Assembly: GCF_004358345.1 (NCBI RefSeq) | Contig: NZ_CP037952.1 | Location: 2,232,001-2,296,000, forward strand | Direction of reading: 5' to 3' | DNA from: Parashewanella spongiae | GTDB taxonomy: Bacteria > Pseudomonadota > Gammaproteobacteria > Enterobacterales > Shewanellaceae | DNA length: 64,000 bases | Shown: one piece after another, positions 28,727-37,187 of the stretch | How the letters are laid out: the number at the start of each line of letters is the position of its first letter | How positions within the stretch are numbered: the first letter of the stretch is position 1 | The notes under the pieces: model-generated | Databases searched by the model: none | The model's input: only the letters and a program-made list of their open reading frames with translations | Told to the model about the DNA's origin: nothing | Translations under genes and position numbers: made by a program

Positions 28727-29425
28727 ATGAAAGCAATTGTTACTGGCCATGCGAGTGGCATAGGTCTTTATACGGTTAAACAATTTCATCAGCTTGGCTA
28801 CGAGGTTTATGGTTTAGATATTAAGGTTAATAACATCTTACCGAATGAAATTAAACAAAAAAGATGTGATCTCAGGTATGAACCTGAAGTGAAAGAAGTG
28901 TTTAAGTCCATTCCAAACTTTGATGTTGCAGTTAACTGCGCAGGTGTTGCGGGACTTCGTAAACCATTAGCAGAGTTTTCGTTATCTGAATATCAAGATT
29001 CCTTTAATGACGTATTCTCACCACTGTTCAATGCGTTGACCCATGAAATCAATCTCGTAAAAGATGACATGTCTAAGCGCAGACGAATTATTAACATTGC
29101 CAGTATTACAGCAGACTTTGGCGCAAAGAACATGGCGGTATACAGCGCGGCCAAAGCCGCCATTGTAAACCTCACCAAGGTGGCTGCCGTCGAACATGCA
29201 CCTCATCTGTTCGTAAATTCTATATCTCCAGCGAGTATCGACACGCCAATGCTAAGAAATAAGCACAACGAAAAACTACCCGATTACAGACAAAGCTATC
29301 TTACTGGAGATTGTGGGCAAGAGAAGGATGTGTTTTCAGTTATTGAAATGCTGCTCAAAAATGACTTTATGACGGGACAAAATGTGAAGTTGGATGGTGG
29401 GTATTCTTCTGTTTTTAAATTGTAA
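28727..29425 (+). CDS. Short-chain dehydrogenase/reductase
   Basis: A 232-residue NAD(P)-dependent oxidoreductase of the classical SDR type. Starting at ATG 28727 places the cofactor motif TGHASGIG right at the N-terminus. NCAGVAG (NAG variant), the catalytic Ser in NIASITADFG and YSAAKAA with catalytic Tyr and Lys are all present. DGGYSSV closes the fold. The acidic residue after beta-2 (YGLDIK) suggests NAD preference. Substrate unknown; it stands alone in the island. Confidence 0.85.
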   Translation: MKAIVTGHASGIGLYTVKQFHQLGYEVYGLDIKVNNILPNEIKQKRCDLRYEPEVKEVFKSIPNFDVAVNCAGVAGLRKPLAEFSLSEYQDSFNDVFSPLFNALTHEINLVKDDMSKRRRIINIASITADFGAKNMAVYSAAKAAIVNLTKVAAVEHAPHLFVNSISPASIDTPMLRNKHNEKLPDYRQSYLTGDCGQEKDVFSVIEMLLKNDFMTGQNVKLDGGYSSVFKL

Positions 29426-29618
29426 AAAAAACAGAAAAACAGCTAGTATTATTAAATCTTTTATATACAAAGTTAGCTTTGCTTCACTTCGAAATTGTTA
29501 GTAGTGTATTTATAAAAGATTGTTCATAGCCTAATTAGAAGTAGGCTTTGTGAGCAATAAAAGTTCAATAAAAGTTGTATTCATGAGCAGGATGCCTAAA
29601 TTGATGTAGGTGAATAGC

Positions 29619-30602
29619 ATGAAAGCGAAAATATTCTTATTAATTAGTATTATTTCAATAGGCACGTCGTATGCTAACGATGAGCTGTTGTCAGATCCAA
29701 ATCTTTGTCCAAGTTTAACAGCGACTAATAGGGCACAAATAACTACATATACAGGTAGTTGGCCTAACTGCAAACATCTTATTGATCACCTTACTATTCG
29801 GGATGTTAATTATGATAAAAGTAATACATCAAGCTATTTGATAAAAGATTTTGATAAAATTGAAGAAATTGATAATTTAATTATCAGTTCTACTGCCAAA
29901 AACTACGCAGATCTATCTCTGTTTTTCTTTAGCTCATTAAAAAAAATCAATTCTGATATTACTCTAGATAATATAAGCATTAGCAGTGGCTTCCAAAACC
30001 TGACTTCAATCGAAAACATGACTTTAAAAAATGGTAACAATGCGAAATTCCCACTAGTTGAAAAAATAAATAATTTGTCAATATTTGGCGAAGAAAATAA
30101 TATAATTTACGGTTTTGAGAGTTTTACTACCCTTAAAGAGGTTGATGGTGAATTGAAGATTTCAAACTTACTAATAAAAGATCTTTCCGGATTACCAAAA
30201 TTAAAGTCTGTAAACAATTTCATCATAAAAAATAACCCATGGCTTGCTGAGCTTAATCTTCCTTCAATCAGAACTATCAATTATTTATCCATAGAAAACA
30301 ATTCGTTTTTTCAAGATTTAAAATCATTAAGTAAAAGTGAAGTTGGCACTTTACGCCTAATAAACCTTCAAAACTTATATTCACTTAATGGAATCCCTTA
30401 TCACCTTGATAAGCTGATTATTGACAACGTTCCTCTCAACGATGTGTCAGCACTAGAAGGGGTAAATATTGATATAAATAAGCCGCTTGAAATTTCTTTG
30501 ATAAATGCCACTGGATCAGAGGATTATCTTTGTGAACTTCTAGAACCTGTCATTGAAAAAAATCAGAATATTAGCGCTCCACAATGTGATTTTAATCATT
30601 AA
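29619..30602 (+). CDS. Secreted leucine-rich / receptor-L-domain-like protein
   Basis: About 327 residues with a signal peptide (KIFLLISIISIGTSYA). The start is ATG 29619 behind TAGGTG. The mature part contains repeated hydrophobic ladder segments (LTSIENMTLKNGN, FTTLKEVDGELKISNL, LPKLKSVNNFIIKNN, LPSIRTINYLSIENN) spaced ~23-25 residues, as in leucine-rich or receptor L-domain solenoids. Four Cys near the ends may form caps. Likely periplasmic or surface-located. Function unknown. Confidence 0.7.
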   Translation: MKAKIFLLISIISIGTSYANDELLSDPNLCPSLTATNRAQITTYTGSWPNCKHLIDHLTIRDVNYDKSNTSSYLIKDFDKIEEIDNLIISSTAKNYADLSLFFFSSLKKINSDITLDNISISSGFQNLTSIENMTLKNGNNAKFPLVEKINNLSIFGEENNIIYGFESFTTLKEVDGELKISNLLIKDLSGLPKLKSVNNFIIKNNPWLAELNLPSIRTINYLSIENNSFFQDLKSLSKSEVGTLRLINLQNLYSLNGIPYHLDKLIIDNVPLNDVSALEGVNIDINKPLEISLINATGSEDYLCELLEPVIEKNQNISAPQCDFNH

Positions 30603-30625
30603 GTTAAAGCAAGTTGAAATAAAAA

Positions 30626-31267
30626 TTACAGAGGAAATGGAGTTTTCTCAGATGCATTTCTGTTAATACCCACCGAAATAATCCCCGATAAAATCAAGGT
30701 AGCAAACACTTTGTAGCCGACAATAAACGCAATAGATAAAAACTGGCTAGAATTAAGATGATTTTGATACATCATCACTGGGACAGATAAAAAGCTTACC
30801 GAGCACTCGGCAGCTAAACAGGCAATAAAGAAGCAAAAGAACGGATGCATTTTACCACTCATCACGCTAAACAGTTTGAAGTTAATGGTGTTGCTGAGCC
30901 AGACAAAGAAAAACGTCATCAGCATAATTGTCGGGATCTCATCGTAAACACTCAAGTAATCTTGCCGTTCACCAATATGACTAAGAAGCCAAGCTATCAT
31001 CACCAAAGTTAAATCACCTAAAAAGCCATATCTCACGGCAGTATTGGCGAACAGTACGCCATAACGGTACTGCATCATGTTAGAAATACTAAAAGTAACA
31101 GGAAAGAACAATAAGCCTACAGAAAAGTGCAGTTCATGCTCAAAGATGAGAATGGATTTGTAATCGAAAAAGAAAAATGTGGTTGAAGTGAGGAAAACAG
31201 TAAAGGCAATAGGGTAGATAAATATCCAATGGTCTTTTTGAGTATTGCCGAAAAGCCTAGTCAGCAT
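30626..31267 (-). CDS. VUT-family (YhhQ-like) membrane protein, copy 1
   Basis: A polytopic membrane protein of ~213 residues with 5-6 helices, resembling the vitamin-uptake/queuosine-precursor transporter (VUT, YhhQ) family: FPVTFSISNMMQYRYGVLFA and a later FVWLSNTINFKLF segment. The start is set at ATG 31267 because it overlaps the stop of the upstream repressor gene by 11 nt, so translation is probably coupled. The family relation is moderate; a paralogue lies at 32903. Why a regulator of a mobile element is coupled to a transporter is unknown. Confidence 0.65.
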   Translation of the reverse strand: MLTRLFGNTQKDHWIFIYPIAFTVFLTSTTFFFFDYKSILIFEHELHFSVGLLFFPVTFSISNMMQYRYGVLFANTAVRYGFLGDLTLVMIAWLLSHIGERQDYLSVYDEIPTIMLMTFFFVWLSNTINFKLFSVMSGKMHPFFCFFIACLAAECSVSFLSVPVMMYQNHLNSSQFLSIAFIVGYKVFATLILSGIISVGINRNASEKTPFPL

Positions 31268-31922
31268 AATTGACGTAGCCGGGTGACAGAGTAAGCAAAA
31301 TTGGAAACAAATGCTCGTCATCCTTGATAGTGATTTCGTTACCATCATTTAAAATTGCATTGTTCCTATCGACTAATTTTACAATTTGAATTACGCGGCC
31401 AAGGTGCAAGCAAAACTGACCTTGTTTGACCATCGCCGTAGTGTTTACAAATAGGATGTCAGTTGTCGAAATGAAAGGCTCAAAGCTAATGCGCTCGGCT
31501 TGGAAGCAATAAGTTTTTCGGTAATCTTGAATGTGGTTCAGTATATTTTTGCTGAGATTGATGACATTTCTTTGCTGTACGGGCAAAGGCACTTTCTCAG
31601 TCACGCCATAAAGCTCTTCAAGTTTTAATACAGGAACCAGAAAATATTCGTGTTGTTCATCATATTTGGTGAGTGGGATATTAAATTCAGCTTCATTAAA
31701 AAGGTGGTCATCGTCGACACCAAACTTATCTGCAATACCTAATCTTTTGCCTTTTGAGGGCATTTTGTTGTTAAAAAGCCAATTGCGAACGGTAGATTCT
31801 TTCTCTCCGCTAACTTGCGCCATACAAGCTGTTTTATTTTTCTCTTTAGGCAGAAAGCTTTGTGACAGAGAAATCGCTTTTTTTAAAAAGGCTTCATTAT
31901 TCAAAAGTGTGATCCTGTTCAA
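31257..31922 (-). CDS. CI/SetR-like HTH repressor with S24-type C-terminal domain
   Basis: About 215-221 residues. The N-terminal ~75 residues form a helix-turn-helix (VSGEKESTVRNWLFNNKMPS, KRLGIADKFGVDDDHLF). The C-terminal ~110 residues resemble the LexA/CI peptidase-like fold (FISTTDILFVNTTAMVKQGQ). The start is TTG 31922 or, with a better AGGA spacing, TTG 31904. It is divergent from an FlhDC-like pair across a palindrome-rich 150-bp region, the arrangement of SetR and SetCD in SXT-type elements. A role as master repressor of the element is inferred from this context. Confidence 0.7.
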   Translation of the reverse strand: MNRITLLNNEAFLKKAISLSQSFLPKEKNKTACMAQVSGEKESTVRNWLFNNKMPSKGKRLGIADKFGVDDDHLFNEAEFNIPLTKYDEQHEYFLVPVLKLEELYGVTEKVPLPVQQRNVINLSKNILNHIQDYRKTYCFQAERISFEPFISTTDILFVNTTAMVKQGQFCLHLGRVIQIVKLVDRNNAILNDGNEITIKDDEHLFPILLTLSPGYVNYAD

Positions 31923-31983
31923 ACTTTGCTAAAGTTTCTTTTGTTAAATAGAAATTAAAGTTTAGGCTTAATTTCTATTTAAC
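31921..31983. promoter_or_regulatory. Putative divergent operator: two perfect palindromes
   Basis: AAACTTT-GCT-AAAGTTT at 31921-31937 overlaps the repressor start. GTTAAATAGAAATTAA at 31943-31958 is repeated exactly inverted at 31968-31983 (9-nt spacer), a perfect 16-bp dyad. Both lie between the repressor gene and the flhD-like gene and are natural candidates for repressor binding. The larger dyad could alternatively form an RNA hairpin in the 5' leader. Confidence 0.6.
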
Positions 31984-32074
31984 ACCAGAGAAATTCAACT
32001 AACTTCAATTTAAAAACACACGGACGACTATCAGCAAATCTTGGAGATGATCAATATTTGATAGGAGCACGAAC

Positions 32075-32380
32075 ATGTTTATTGATAACCCGTTTTACCA
32101 GTTGAACCTTTGCTACCTCTCTACATTAAAAGAAATGGCGCTCAGAGAGCCTAAATCAGCTCAATTCACTTTTGGTTTATCAGCCAGTTTGATAAATACC
32201 ATAGCAAAGTGCAGCTTTCCGCAGCTTGAACAAATAGCTAAAAAGAATACCATATGCTTTAAACTCTCAGGTAGCGAGCAATTCTTTTACAAAATACTAC
32301 TGCAACCTGATGATGATATTTCTCGTTTGTCTTTTATTGTTTCTGAACACACCGACAATGAGCAAAACGAGCATGAATAA
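32075..32380 (+). CDS. FlhD-like transcriptional activator subunit (SetD/AcaD type)
   Basis: 101 residues preceded by TAGGAG. The core NPFYQLNLCYLSTLKEMALREPKSAQFTFGL aligns by eye with FlhD (INLSYLLLAQRL...DKASAMFRLGI), followed by a FlhD-like INTIAKCSFPQLEQIAKKN segment. In SXT/R391 and IncA/C elements FlhD-like SetD or AcaD pairs with a FlhC-like partner to activate transfer genes. Its stop overlaps the start of the FlhC-like gene by 8 nt, so the two are translationally coupled. No flagellar genes are nearby, which favours the mobile-element role. Confidence 0.75.
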   Translation: MFIDNPFYQLNLCYLSTLKEMALREPKSAQFTFGLSASLINTIAKCSFPQLEQIAKKNTICFKLSGSEQFFYKILLQPDDDISRLSFIVSEHTDNEQNEHE

Positions 32381-32906
32381 ACTTCAACACAGTGAGCAAA
32401 CGATAAGAGCCGCTACCTTCGTTGAATACGGAGTGAGAACGAGCATTATTGTCAAGGAAACTGGGCTATCCCATAAATACGTCAGAGCATTAGCTAAAGA
32501 GATCACAGGAAAATCTCCCATATCAGGTCAGTTAGCTGAAGTAACAAGATTAATTAAAACGAAAAAGTCGCTTATGCTCAGTACCTTGTTGCTTTCAATT
32601 CATCGAAAGCTACACACTCAATCGTTATTCAAGCCAGGCAGTGAAGGATGTTTTTTAGAGCAGGTGATCCAAGCTTACGAGCATCTCGAAATTCAAGTGG
32701 ACAATTTAGAAACATTCAGTATAAATGCAACTCCGCAGCTTATTACCATAAACGAGGCGTGGGTGTTACTGCGCTCTTATCTGAATTATGAAATTCAGCT
32801 CTCTGTGTGTACCTGTGGTTGCTTAAAGCTTCATGTTATTGGCCAAAAGAAGCAAGCCTGTCCTTTTTGTTTTTACCTGCAGCAATCAAGTAAGTCATAT
32901 CACTAA
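32373..32906 (+). CDS. FlhC-like transcriptional activator subunit (SetC/AcaC type)
   Basis: 177 residues from ATG 32373 (FlhC is ~190). Residues ~14-60 (GVRTSIIVKETGLSHKYVRA) match the FlhC helix-turn-helix; the middle has INEAWVLLRSY, like FlhC's TRAW segment. The C-terminus carries the Zn-binding cysteines as CTCG...CPFC. It forms a predicted heteromer with the upstream FlhD-like protein. Expected targets would be the T4SS and mobility operons, now decayed. The stop overlaps the stop of the convergent VUT gene. Confidence 0.78.
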   Translation: MNKLQHSEQTIRAATFVEYGVRTSIIVKETGLSHKYVRALAKEITGKSPISGQLAEVTRLIKTKKSLMLSTLLLSIHRKLHTQSLFKPGSEGCFLEQVIQAYEHLEIQVDNLETFSINATPQLITINEAWVLLRSYLNYEIQLSVCTCGCLKLHVIGQKKQACPFCFYLQQSSKSYH

Positions 32907-33607
32907 AATCTAAACGGATTAAAATTAGTATTTACATCAAAAACATCGATTTTGTAGTGTTCTTTTAAATGCTTCACAAGCATCCATGCTGGCATGATAA
33001 AAAATAGACTATAAGCCATTTTTACCGTCCAGCCTGAAAACATCATCCAAGCTAATTGTGAATGAGTCATCTTGCCATAAAACGCTAAAAAATCTACGAT
33101 GATACTTAATATCGCTTGTCCAATCGCCGTAGTACAAAAGCTTCTTAGGGCAAAAAATTGACCTGAAACTTTAATTTTCCATTTTGAAAGAATGTAGAGG
33201 TTAAGAAACTCACCAAAAAAGAAACCTGCCATGCCAGAAATAACGTAACGAAGAGTAGGGCTAAATACAGTGTCATAAGCGGCGGCGTGTTGAAAAAACT
33301 CAGGGTGAGGAGATTTAAGGCTAAGTACAGCAAAGCTTGAGAAAAGCAGCTTTGAAATCATGCCAACCCAAATAAACATGCGAGCAACGCTAAAACCGTA
33401 TACTTCGCCGACCACATCGCAAATAATAAATGTGATAGGGAAAACGAAAATACCACCGGGTAACGTCATACCAAATACCGTGATGAAAAAGTTGGCAAAA
33501 CAAACGGTTAGGCATAGCAATAAAACATAAGCAGACATTAATAACGAGAGAATATTAACCTTTACTTGAGGGGTTATTTTTTCTTCTGGGATTGACTGCT
33601 GCCACAT
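32903..33607 (-). CDS. VUT-family queuosine-precursor-transporter-like protein, copy 2
   Basis: 234 residues with six predicted helices and the YhhQ/VUT signature region FPITFIICDVVGEVYGFSVAR, stronger than in copy 1, plus FFFGEFLNLYILSKWK. Relatives import queuosine precursors (queuine, preQ0/preQ1). The start ATG 33607 lies inside the end of the upstream gene (34-nt overlap) with an AGG site. It is the last gene of a three-gene minus-strand operon (methyltransferase, 153-residue protein, VUT). No queuosine synthesis gene is adjacent. Confidence 0.8.
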   Translation of the reverse strand: MWQQSIPEEKITPQVKVNILSLLMSAYVLLLCLTVCFANFFITVFGMTLPGGIFVFPITFIICDVVGEVYGFSVARMFIWVGMISKLLFSSFAVLSLKSPHPEFFQHAAAYDTVFSPTLRYVISGMAGFFFGEFLNLYILSKWKIKVSGQFFALRSFCTTAIGQAILSIIVDFLAFYGKMTHSQLAWMMFSGWTVKMAYSLFFIMPAWMLVKHLKEHYKIDVFDVNTNFNPFRF

Positions 33608-34035
33608 ATAAAACCTATTTTAAGTAATTCTTCGCGTTTAAATTGATTGATGATGTCAGGTCTTAAGCACAATTCTTCGTAAGTCATTTTTATTGACTGT
33701 GAATTTTTTTTGTCTCTGATATCAAAATAAACTTGCTTAGGATCAGCGAGTTCAATATCAATCAATTCGAATTTATCTTGCATATGGCAAAACATTGAAT
33801 ATAAGGACAAACTGCGAGCATCTTGTACAGATAAACCAGCAAGAAGCTCATCGTCAGCCACTGCTTTTTCAAGCTTTTTCTTAAACACCATATGAGAGAA
33901 TCGCAGACCAATTAAGGCGTACTTTTCACTACCTTGGTGTTTAATTTCGATTAATCGATAAGTGGTTTGATAGTCAGATTTGAAATCTTGCCAAAGGTTT
34001 TTAAATTTATCGAAAAAACCATTGTTTTCAGACAT
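33574..34035 (-). CDS. Hypothetical protein in the methyltransferase-VUT operon
   Basis: 153 residues, soluble, with mixed alpha/beta character (YRLIEIKHQGSEKYALIGLR, FELIDIELADPKQVYFDI). No family recognised. It overlaps the upstream methyltransferase stop by one base and the downstream VUT start by 34 nt, so it is clearly cotranslated with both. The context suggests a shared pathway. Confidence 0.65.
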   Translation of the reverse strand: MSENNGFFDKFKNLWQDFKSDYQTTYRLIEIKHQGSEKYALIGLRFSHMVFKKKLEKAVADDELLAGLSVQDARSLSLYSMFCHMQDKFELIDIELADPKQVYFDIRDKKNSQSIKMTYEELCLRPDIINQFKREELLKIGFICGSSQSQKKK

Positions 34036-34748
34036 TACTTTGGCCTCCGACCTATAATACCTACACTTTCCCTTCCATCTAATAAAAGACTTTCAGGGAA
34101 TTGACCCGCTCTGTTGATGTAATCGACTTCAACAATCTCAAAGCCAACATCTTGAAATAGTTGAGTCAAAGTATCGGTATCAAGCCAATGGACAAATTCA
34201 GGCAAATTATCAGACCAAGTGTTTTCCCAGCTTTTCGGATCAGTAATTTCACCGGGGTAAACTTTGCCTTCGGCTTTACGTTTTTCATATTCAGGAATAA
34301 AGGTGCGCCAGTTAGTAAGGAAAGTCGTTTCGCAAACCACATACAACTCACCACCAGGCTCCAGCCAGTCGTAAACTTCTTTGAGGGATGATTTAATATC
34401 TTTACCCTTAAAGAAGTGCAGCACTCGGCAGATAAGTATTTTTCGAAATGAATTGGCGGCAAAATTTAAGCCGGATGGAAATTTTGCTGCAATGGTTTTT
34501 AGCATGGTGAACCCTCTATCTTTAGCCGTTTGTTCAAGTTCACTGAGGTGACGTTCGTCCATATCATTCGCAACCACTGAAGCTCCATTTTCTAATGCTT
34601 TTAGTGTGGTGTATCCAAAAGCAGCACCAATTTCTAAAAATTGGCCATCAGCATATTGAGTAAATTTTTTAGAAAATGGATCAATATTAACCGTGGCATA
34701 TCCTTGTTGGTTAAGGGTAGGAACAAATAACTGATTATCACTGCTCAC
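34035..34748 (-). CDS. Class I SAM-dependent methyltransferase
   Basis: 237 residues. The SAM-binding motif I reads FLEIGAAFGYTTLKAL, the acidic motif II VVANDMDERHL, and the later strand ILICRVLHFFKG precedes LEPGGELYVVCET, which is the post-III segment. A tryptophan-rich insert (TDPKSWENTWSDNLPEFVHW) is unusual. The substrate is unknown. It is the first gene of the three-gene operon ending in a VUT transporter. Confidence 0.82.
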   Translation of the reverse strand: MSSDNQLFVPTLNQQGYATVNIDPFSKKFTQYADGQFLEIGAAFGYTTLKALENGASVVANDMDERHLSELEQTAKDRGFTMLKTIAAKFPSGLNFAANSFRKILICRVLHFFKGKDIKSSLKEVYDWLEPGGELYVVCETTFLTNWRTFIPEYEKRKAEGKVYPGEITDPKSWENTWSDNLPEFVHWLDTDTLTQLFQDVGFEIVEVDYINRAGQFPESLLLDGRESVGIIGRRPK

Positions 34749-34933
34749 AGGTTAAATCTCCTTGAGTCGTACATAAAACGAACTGCGTAAGATTTACTTA
34801 AACGATTACAGGATAATAAAGCAAGTTAACTATGGGCTGATTAATTTTTGGTTAGTCAGTATTCAGATAAAAAATTAAATTTTGTCAGCGCAGTTATGAC
34901 GTGTAGCTTATTGTCATATTAGGGAAAAATTTA

Positions 34934-35407
34934 GTGTTGCAGGGAACTCTCACCAATATGAACTATGGAAAACCATTACTATTTTTCGTTGCTTTCCTCG
35001 CTTTTGGTGTTGTCATCGCTCATATGTCTTGCATTTATTTAGGCGAGCAGTGTTATTCGGCACAAATGGCGCCTCAAATACTAATTGAATCGGCGAAAGC
35101 CGGCACATTAGTAGCGCCTGTTGCCACAATCATCGTGTCGTTCATGTTTTTTATTGTTGGTTTGTATGCGCTTTCTTCTGCACGAGTTATCACAAATTTA
35201 CCATTCCTTAACGCTGCTGTTATTACCATCTCAGTATTGTGTATTATTCGTGGTATTTTGCCGCTCCAACTTTGGCTGCGAAAACCTGAGTTGATGCCCT
35301 TGGATGGGTTAATCGTTGGGATTATTTGGTTGGTCAGTGGGGTAATATTTTTTGCAGGGCACCGAAAAGTTAAAAAAGAATTAAAGAGGTCACATTTAAA
35401 TGAATAG
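34934..35407 (+). CDS. Four-helix membrane protein
   Basis: 157 residues from GTG 34934 (AGGGA 8 nt upstream), or 149 from ATG 34958. Four hydrophobic helices (LLFFVAFLAFGVVIA, VAPVATIIVSFMFFIVGLYAL, AVITISVLCIIRGIL, LIVGIIWLVSGVIFFAG) end in a basic C-terminus (HRKVKKELKRS). It resembles small uncharacterised proteobacterial inner-membrane proteins. Function unknown. Confidence 0.7.
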   Translation: MLQGTLTNMNYGKPLLFFVAFLAFGVVIAHMSCIYLGEQCYSAQMAPQILIESAKAGTLVAPVATIIVSFMFFIVGLYALSSARVITNLPFLNAAVITISVLCIIRGILPLQLWLRKPELMPLDGLIVGIIWLVSGVIFFAGHRKVKKELKRSHLNE

Positions 35408-35497
35408 TATGATGTTTATGATATTCATGAACTATTCAAGACTTGTACAGCGGTAATCTATTCTAATACTCACTCATTCTTTATAAGTAGACACCTT

Positions 35498-36544
35498 ATG
35501 CCTAAGTCACTTCTTGCACCAATAGAACTTTCCTCGTCAATCGAATTGCAAAACCGAGTTGTCATGGCGCCAATGACTAGAAGGTTTTCTGATAAAAATG
35601 GTTGCCCCGTAGAGCAAGCTATCAACTACTATTCAAAAAGAAGTGATGCAGGATTAATTGTTACCGAAGGTACGCTAATCTCTGAAGACGCTATCGGTTA
35701 CGGCAACATACCTGGTATTTACACAGAAAACCAAATTACAGCATGGGAAAAAGTGACGAAAGCCGTTCACGATAAAGGTGGAAAAATATTTCTACAAATA
35801 TGGCATTGTGGACGAGTTTCGCACTCTCATTTTCATAACGGGAAACTTCCTATTTCATCATCAGAAACGGTGATGACTACAGAATTAGGCAACAGTGGCT
35901 TTCAATGTGAAGCATCTAGGGCGGCGACCTTAACTGAAATTACAGCCCTCATAAAAGATTACGGCCGTGCAGCGGTTAACGCGCGTAAAGCAGGTTTTGA
36001 TGGGGTAGAGATACATGGTGCAAACGGCTACCTTGTAGATCAATTCCTTCATCACTGCACCAACAAGAGAACTGATTCATACGGTGGTTCACATCAAAAG
36101 ATGGCGAAATTCTGCCTTGATGTTGTAAAGGAGTGTGGTGAACAAATTGGCTTTGATAGGGTAGGGTTGAGGCTTTCACCTGCAGGTCACATGGCTGAAA
36201 TTGAGGCACATCCAGATGATAAATTTGTTTTTGCTCACTTATTAGGCGAGCTTAACGCGATGGCATTATGTTATGTCCACACTGGAAATTTTGATGATTC
36301 AGTGGTTTTTACTGAGTTAGATGGGATGACGATGACAGGGTTTATTCGAAAGCATTACAAAGCCAATGTCATTGCTTCAGGTGGTTACGATATTTCGACA
36401 GCTTTAGAATTTTGCGATGAAAATTGTAATAACCTCGTTGCTTTTGGTCGACCATTTCTAGCTAATCCTAATTTGATTACATTAATTCAAACAGAACAAA
36501 AATGGATTGAGTACAATAAACAGATGTTAGAAACATTAGAATAA
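35498..36544 (+). CDS. Old yellow enzyme family NADH:flavin oxidoreductase
   Basis: A 348-residue FMN-dependent ene-reductase (TIM barrel). N-terminal RVVMAPMTRRFSDKNGCP, the active-site region GFDGVEIHGANGYLVDQFLH, TDSYGG and the phosphate-binding VIASGGYDISTALEF / VAFGRPFLANPNL are all present. The HGAN variant of HxxN supports alkene reduction. It is monocistronic in the island, with several related functions possible (enone or nitro-compound reduction). Confidence 0.9.
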   Translation: MPKSLLAPIELSSSIELQNRVVMAPMTRRFSDKNGCPVEQAINYYSKRSDAGLIVTEGTLISEDAIGYGNIPGIYTENQITAWEKVTKAVHDKGGKIFLQIWHCGRVSHSHFHNGKLPISSSETVMTTELGNSGFQCEASRAATLTEITALIKDYGRAAVNARKAGFDGVEIHGANGYLVDQFLHHCTNKRTDSYGGSHQKMAKFCLDVVKECGEQIGFDRVGLRLSPAGHMAEIEAHPDDKFVFAHLLGELNAMALCYVHTGNFDDSVVFTELDGMTMTGFIRKHYKANVIASGGYDISTALEFCDENCNNLVAFGRPFLANPNLITLIQTEQKWIEYNKQMLETLE

Positions 36545-36911
36545 ATGCAAATTCCTGTTCAATTTCGACGCTGAATATTGCGATGCTCATGGTCACTGAA
36601 ATTTGCTTTAAGTAGACTCTTTTTTGCTATTTATGGATGCTTATCTCGTAAAAAAGCCAATTCGAAAAAACGAGGGCTAAAATCTAAAATTTGGATTTTT
36701 TTGGCTAGTGCAGGATTCGCAAAGTGACTGCGTTTAGTGCTAATTTCATCTGCGTTTAGTACTGCTTTTGTTTACGTTTAGTCCCAAAGATAAACATTTC
36801 ACAATATATTTCCCCATTCAACTGATTTCCCCCATTTTAGCTATGGCGCTCTCATCCAAAAAATGAAATAACACTAAATTGATCTTCGGTAACTGATATT
36901 GGGAGTAGGGC
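36545..36911. other. Intergenic region with three 22-bp-spaced iterons
   Basis: A ~370-bp region without an ORF. The word GCGTTTAGT (or ACGTTTAGT) occurs at 36729, 36751 and 36773, exactly 22 bp apart, in the same orientation (TGCGTTTAGTGC, TGCGTTTAGTAC, TACGTTTAGTCC). Two-turn spacing is typical of iterons at replication origins or relaxosome/oriT sites. An AT-rich dyad around 36676-36705 (ATCTAAAATTTGGAT) lies just upstream. The region precedes a DNA-binding-type gene. Confidence 0.55.
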
Positions 36912-37178
36912 ATGAATAGAAATACCGTAAAGACTTTGCTGAGTGATTCGGAGAAACAAAACAGGCAACAGTTTTGCGATGACTGCGGAATAAGCCAATC
37001 GAATATGCTGCGTATGATGATCAATAAAGTGACGCCAGATGCAGGTTGCGATGACGACTTTAAAGAAGTTAAAACTGATCATGTGACTATTCGGTTCACC
37101 AATACATTATTAAAACGTATCTGTCACCAAGCCAAATCAGAAGGCTACCTTTCACAAAGTAATTGGATAAGAGGGTAG
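36912..37178 (+). pseudogene. Mobilisation/DNA-binding protein, C-terminus removed by IS1
   Basis: The 88-residue reading frame runs into the left end of IS1; the last real residues are SNWIRG. The part VTIRFTNTLLKRICHQAKSEG resembles the ribbon-helix-helix/DNA-contact segment of MobC/TraJ-like relaxosome accessory proteins, and DCGISQSNMLRMMINK is a helix-turn-helix-like segment. Its position beside three iterons fits a DNA-binding role at an origin. The assignment is tentative. Confidence 0.5.
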
Positions 37179-37187
37179 TGGGCTAAT

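Noticed and set aside
28679-28789. N-terminal extension of the small minus-strand gene at 28367
   Set aside because: It runs antisense over the start codon of the divergent SDR gene; the shorter TTG start with a ribosome site is more likely.
32075-32906. Authentic flagellar master regulator flhDC
   Set aside because: No flagellar genes are near, the pair faces a CI-like repressor, and it lies in an island beside an integrase and T4SS.
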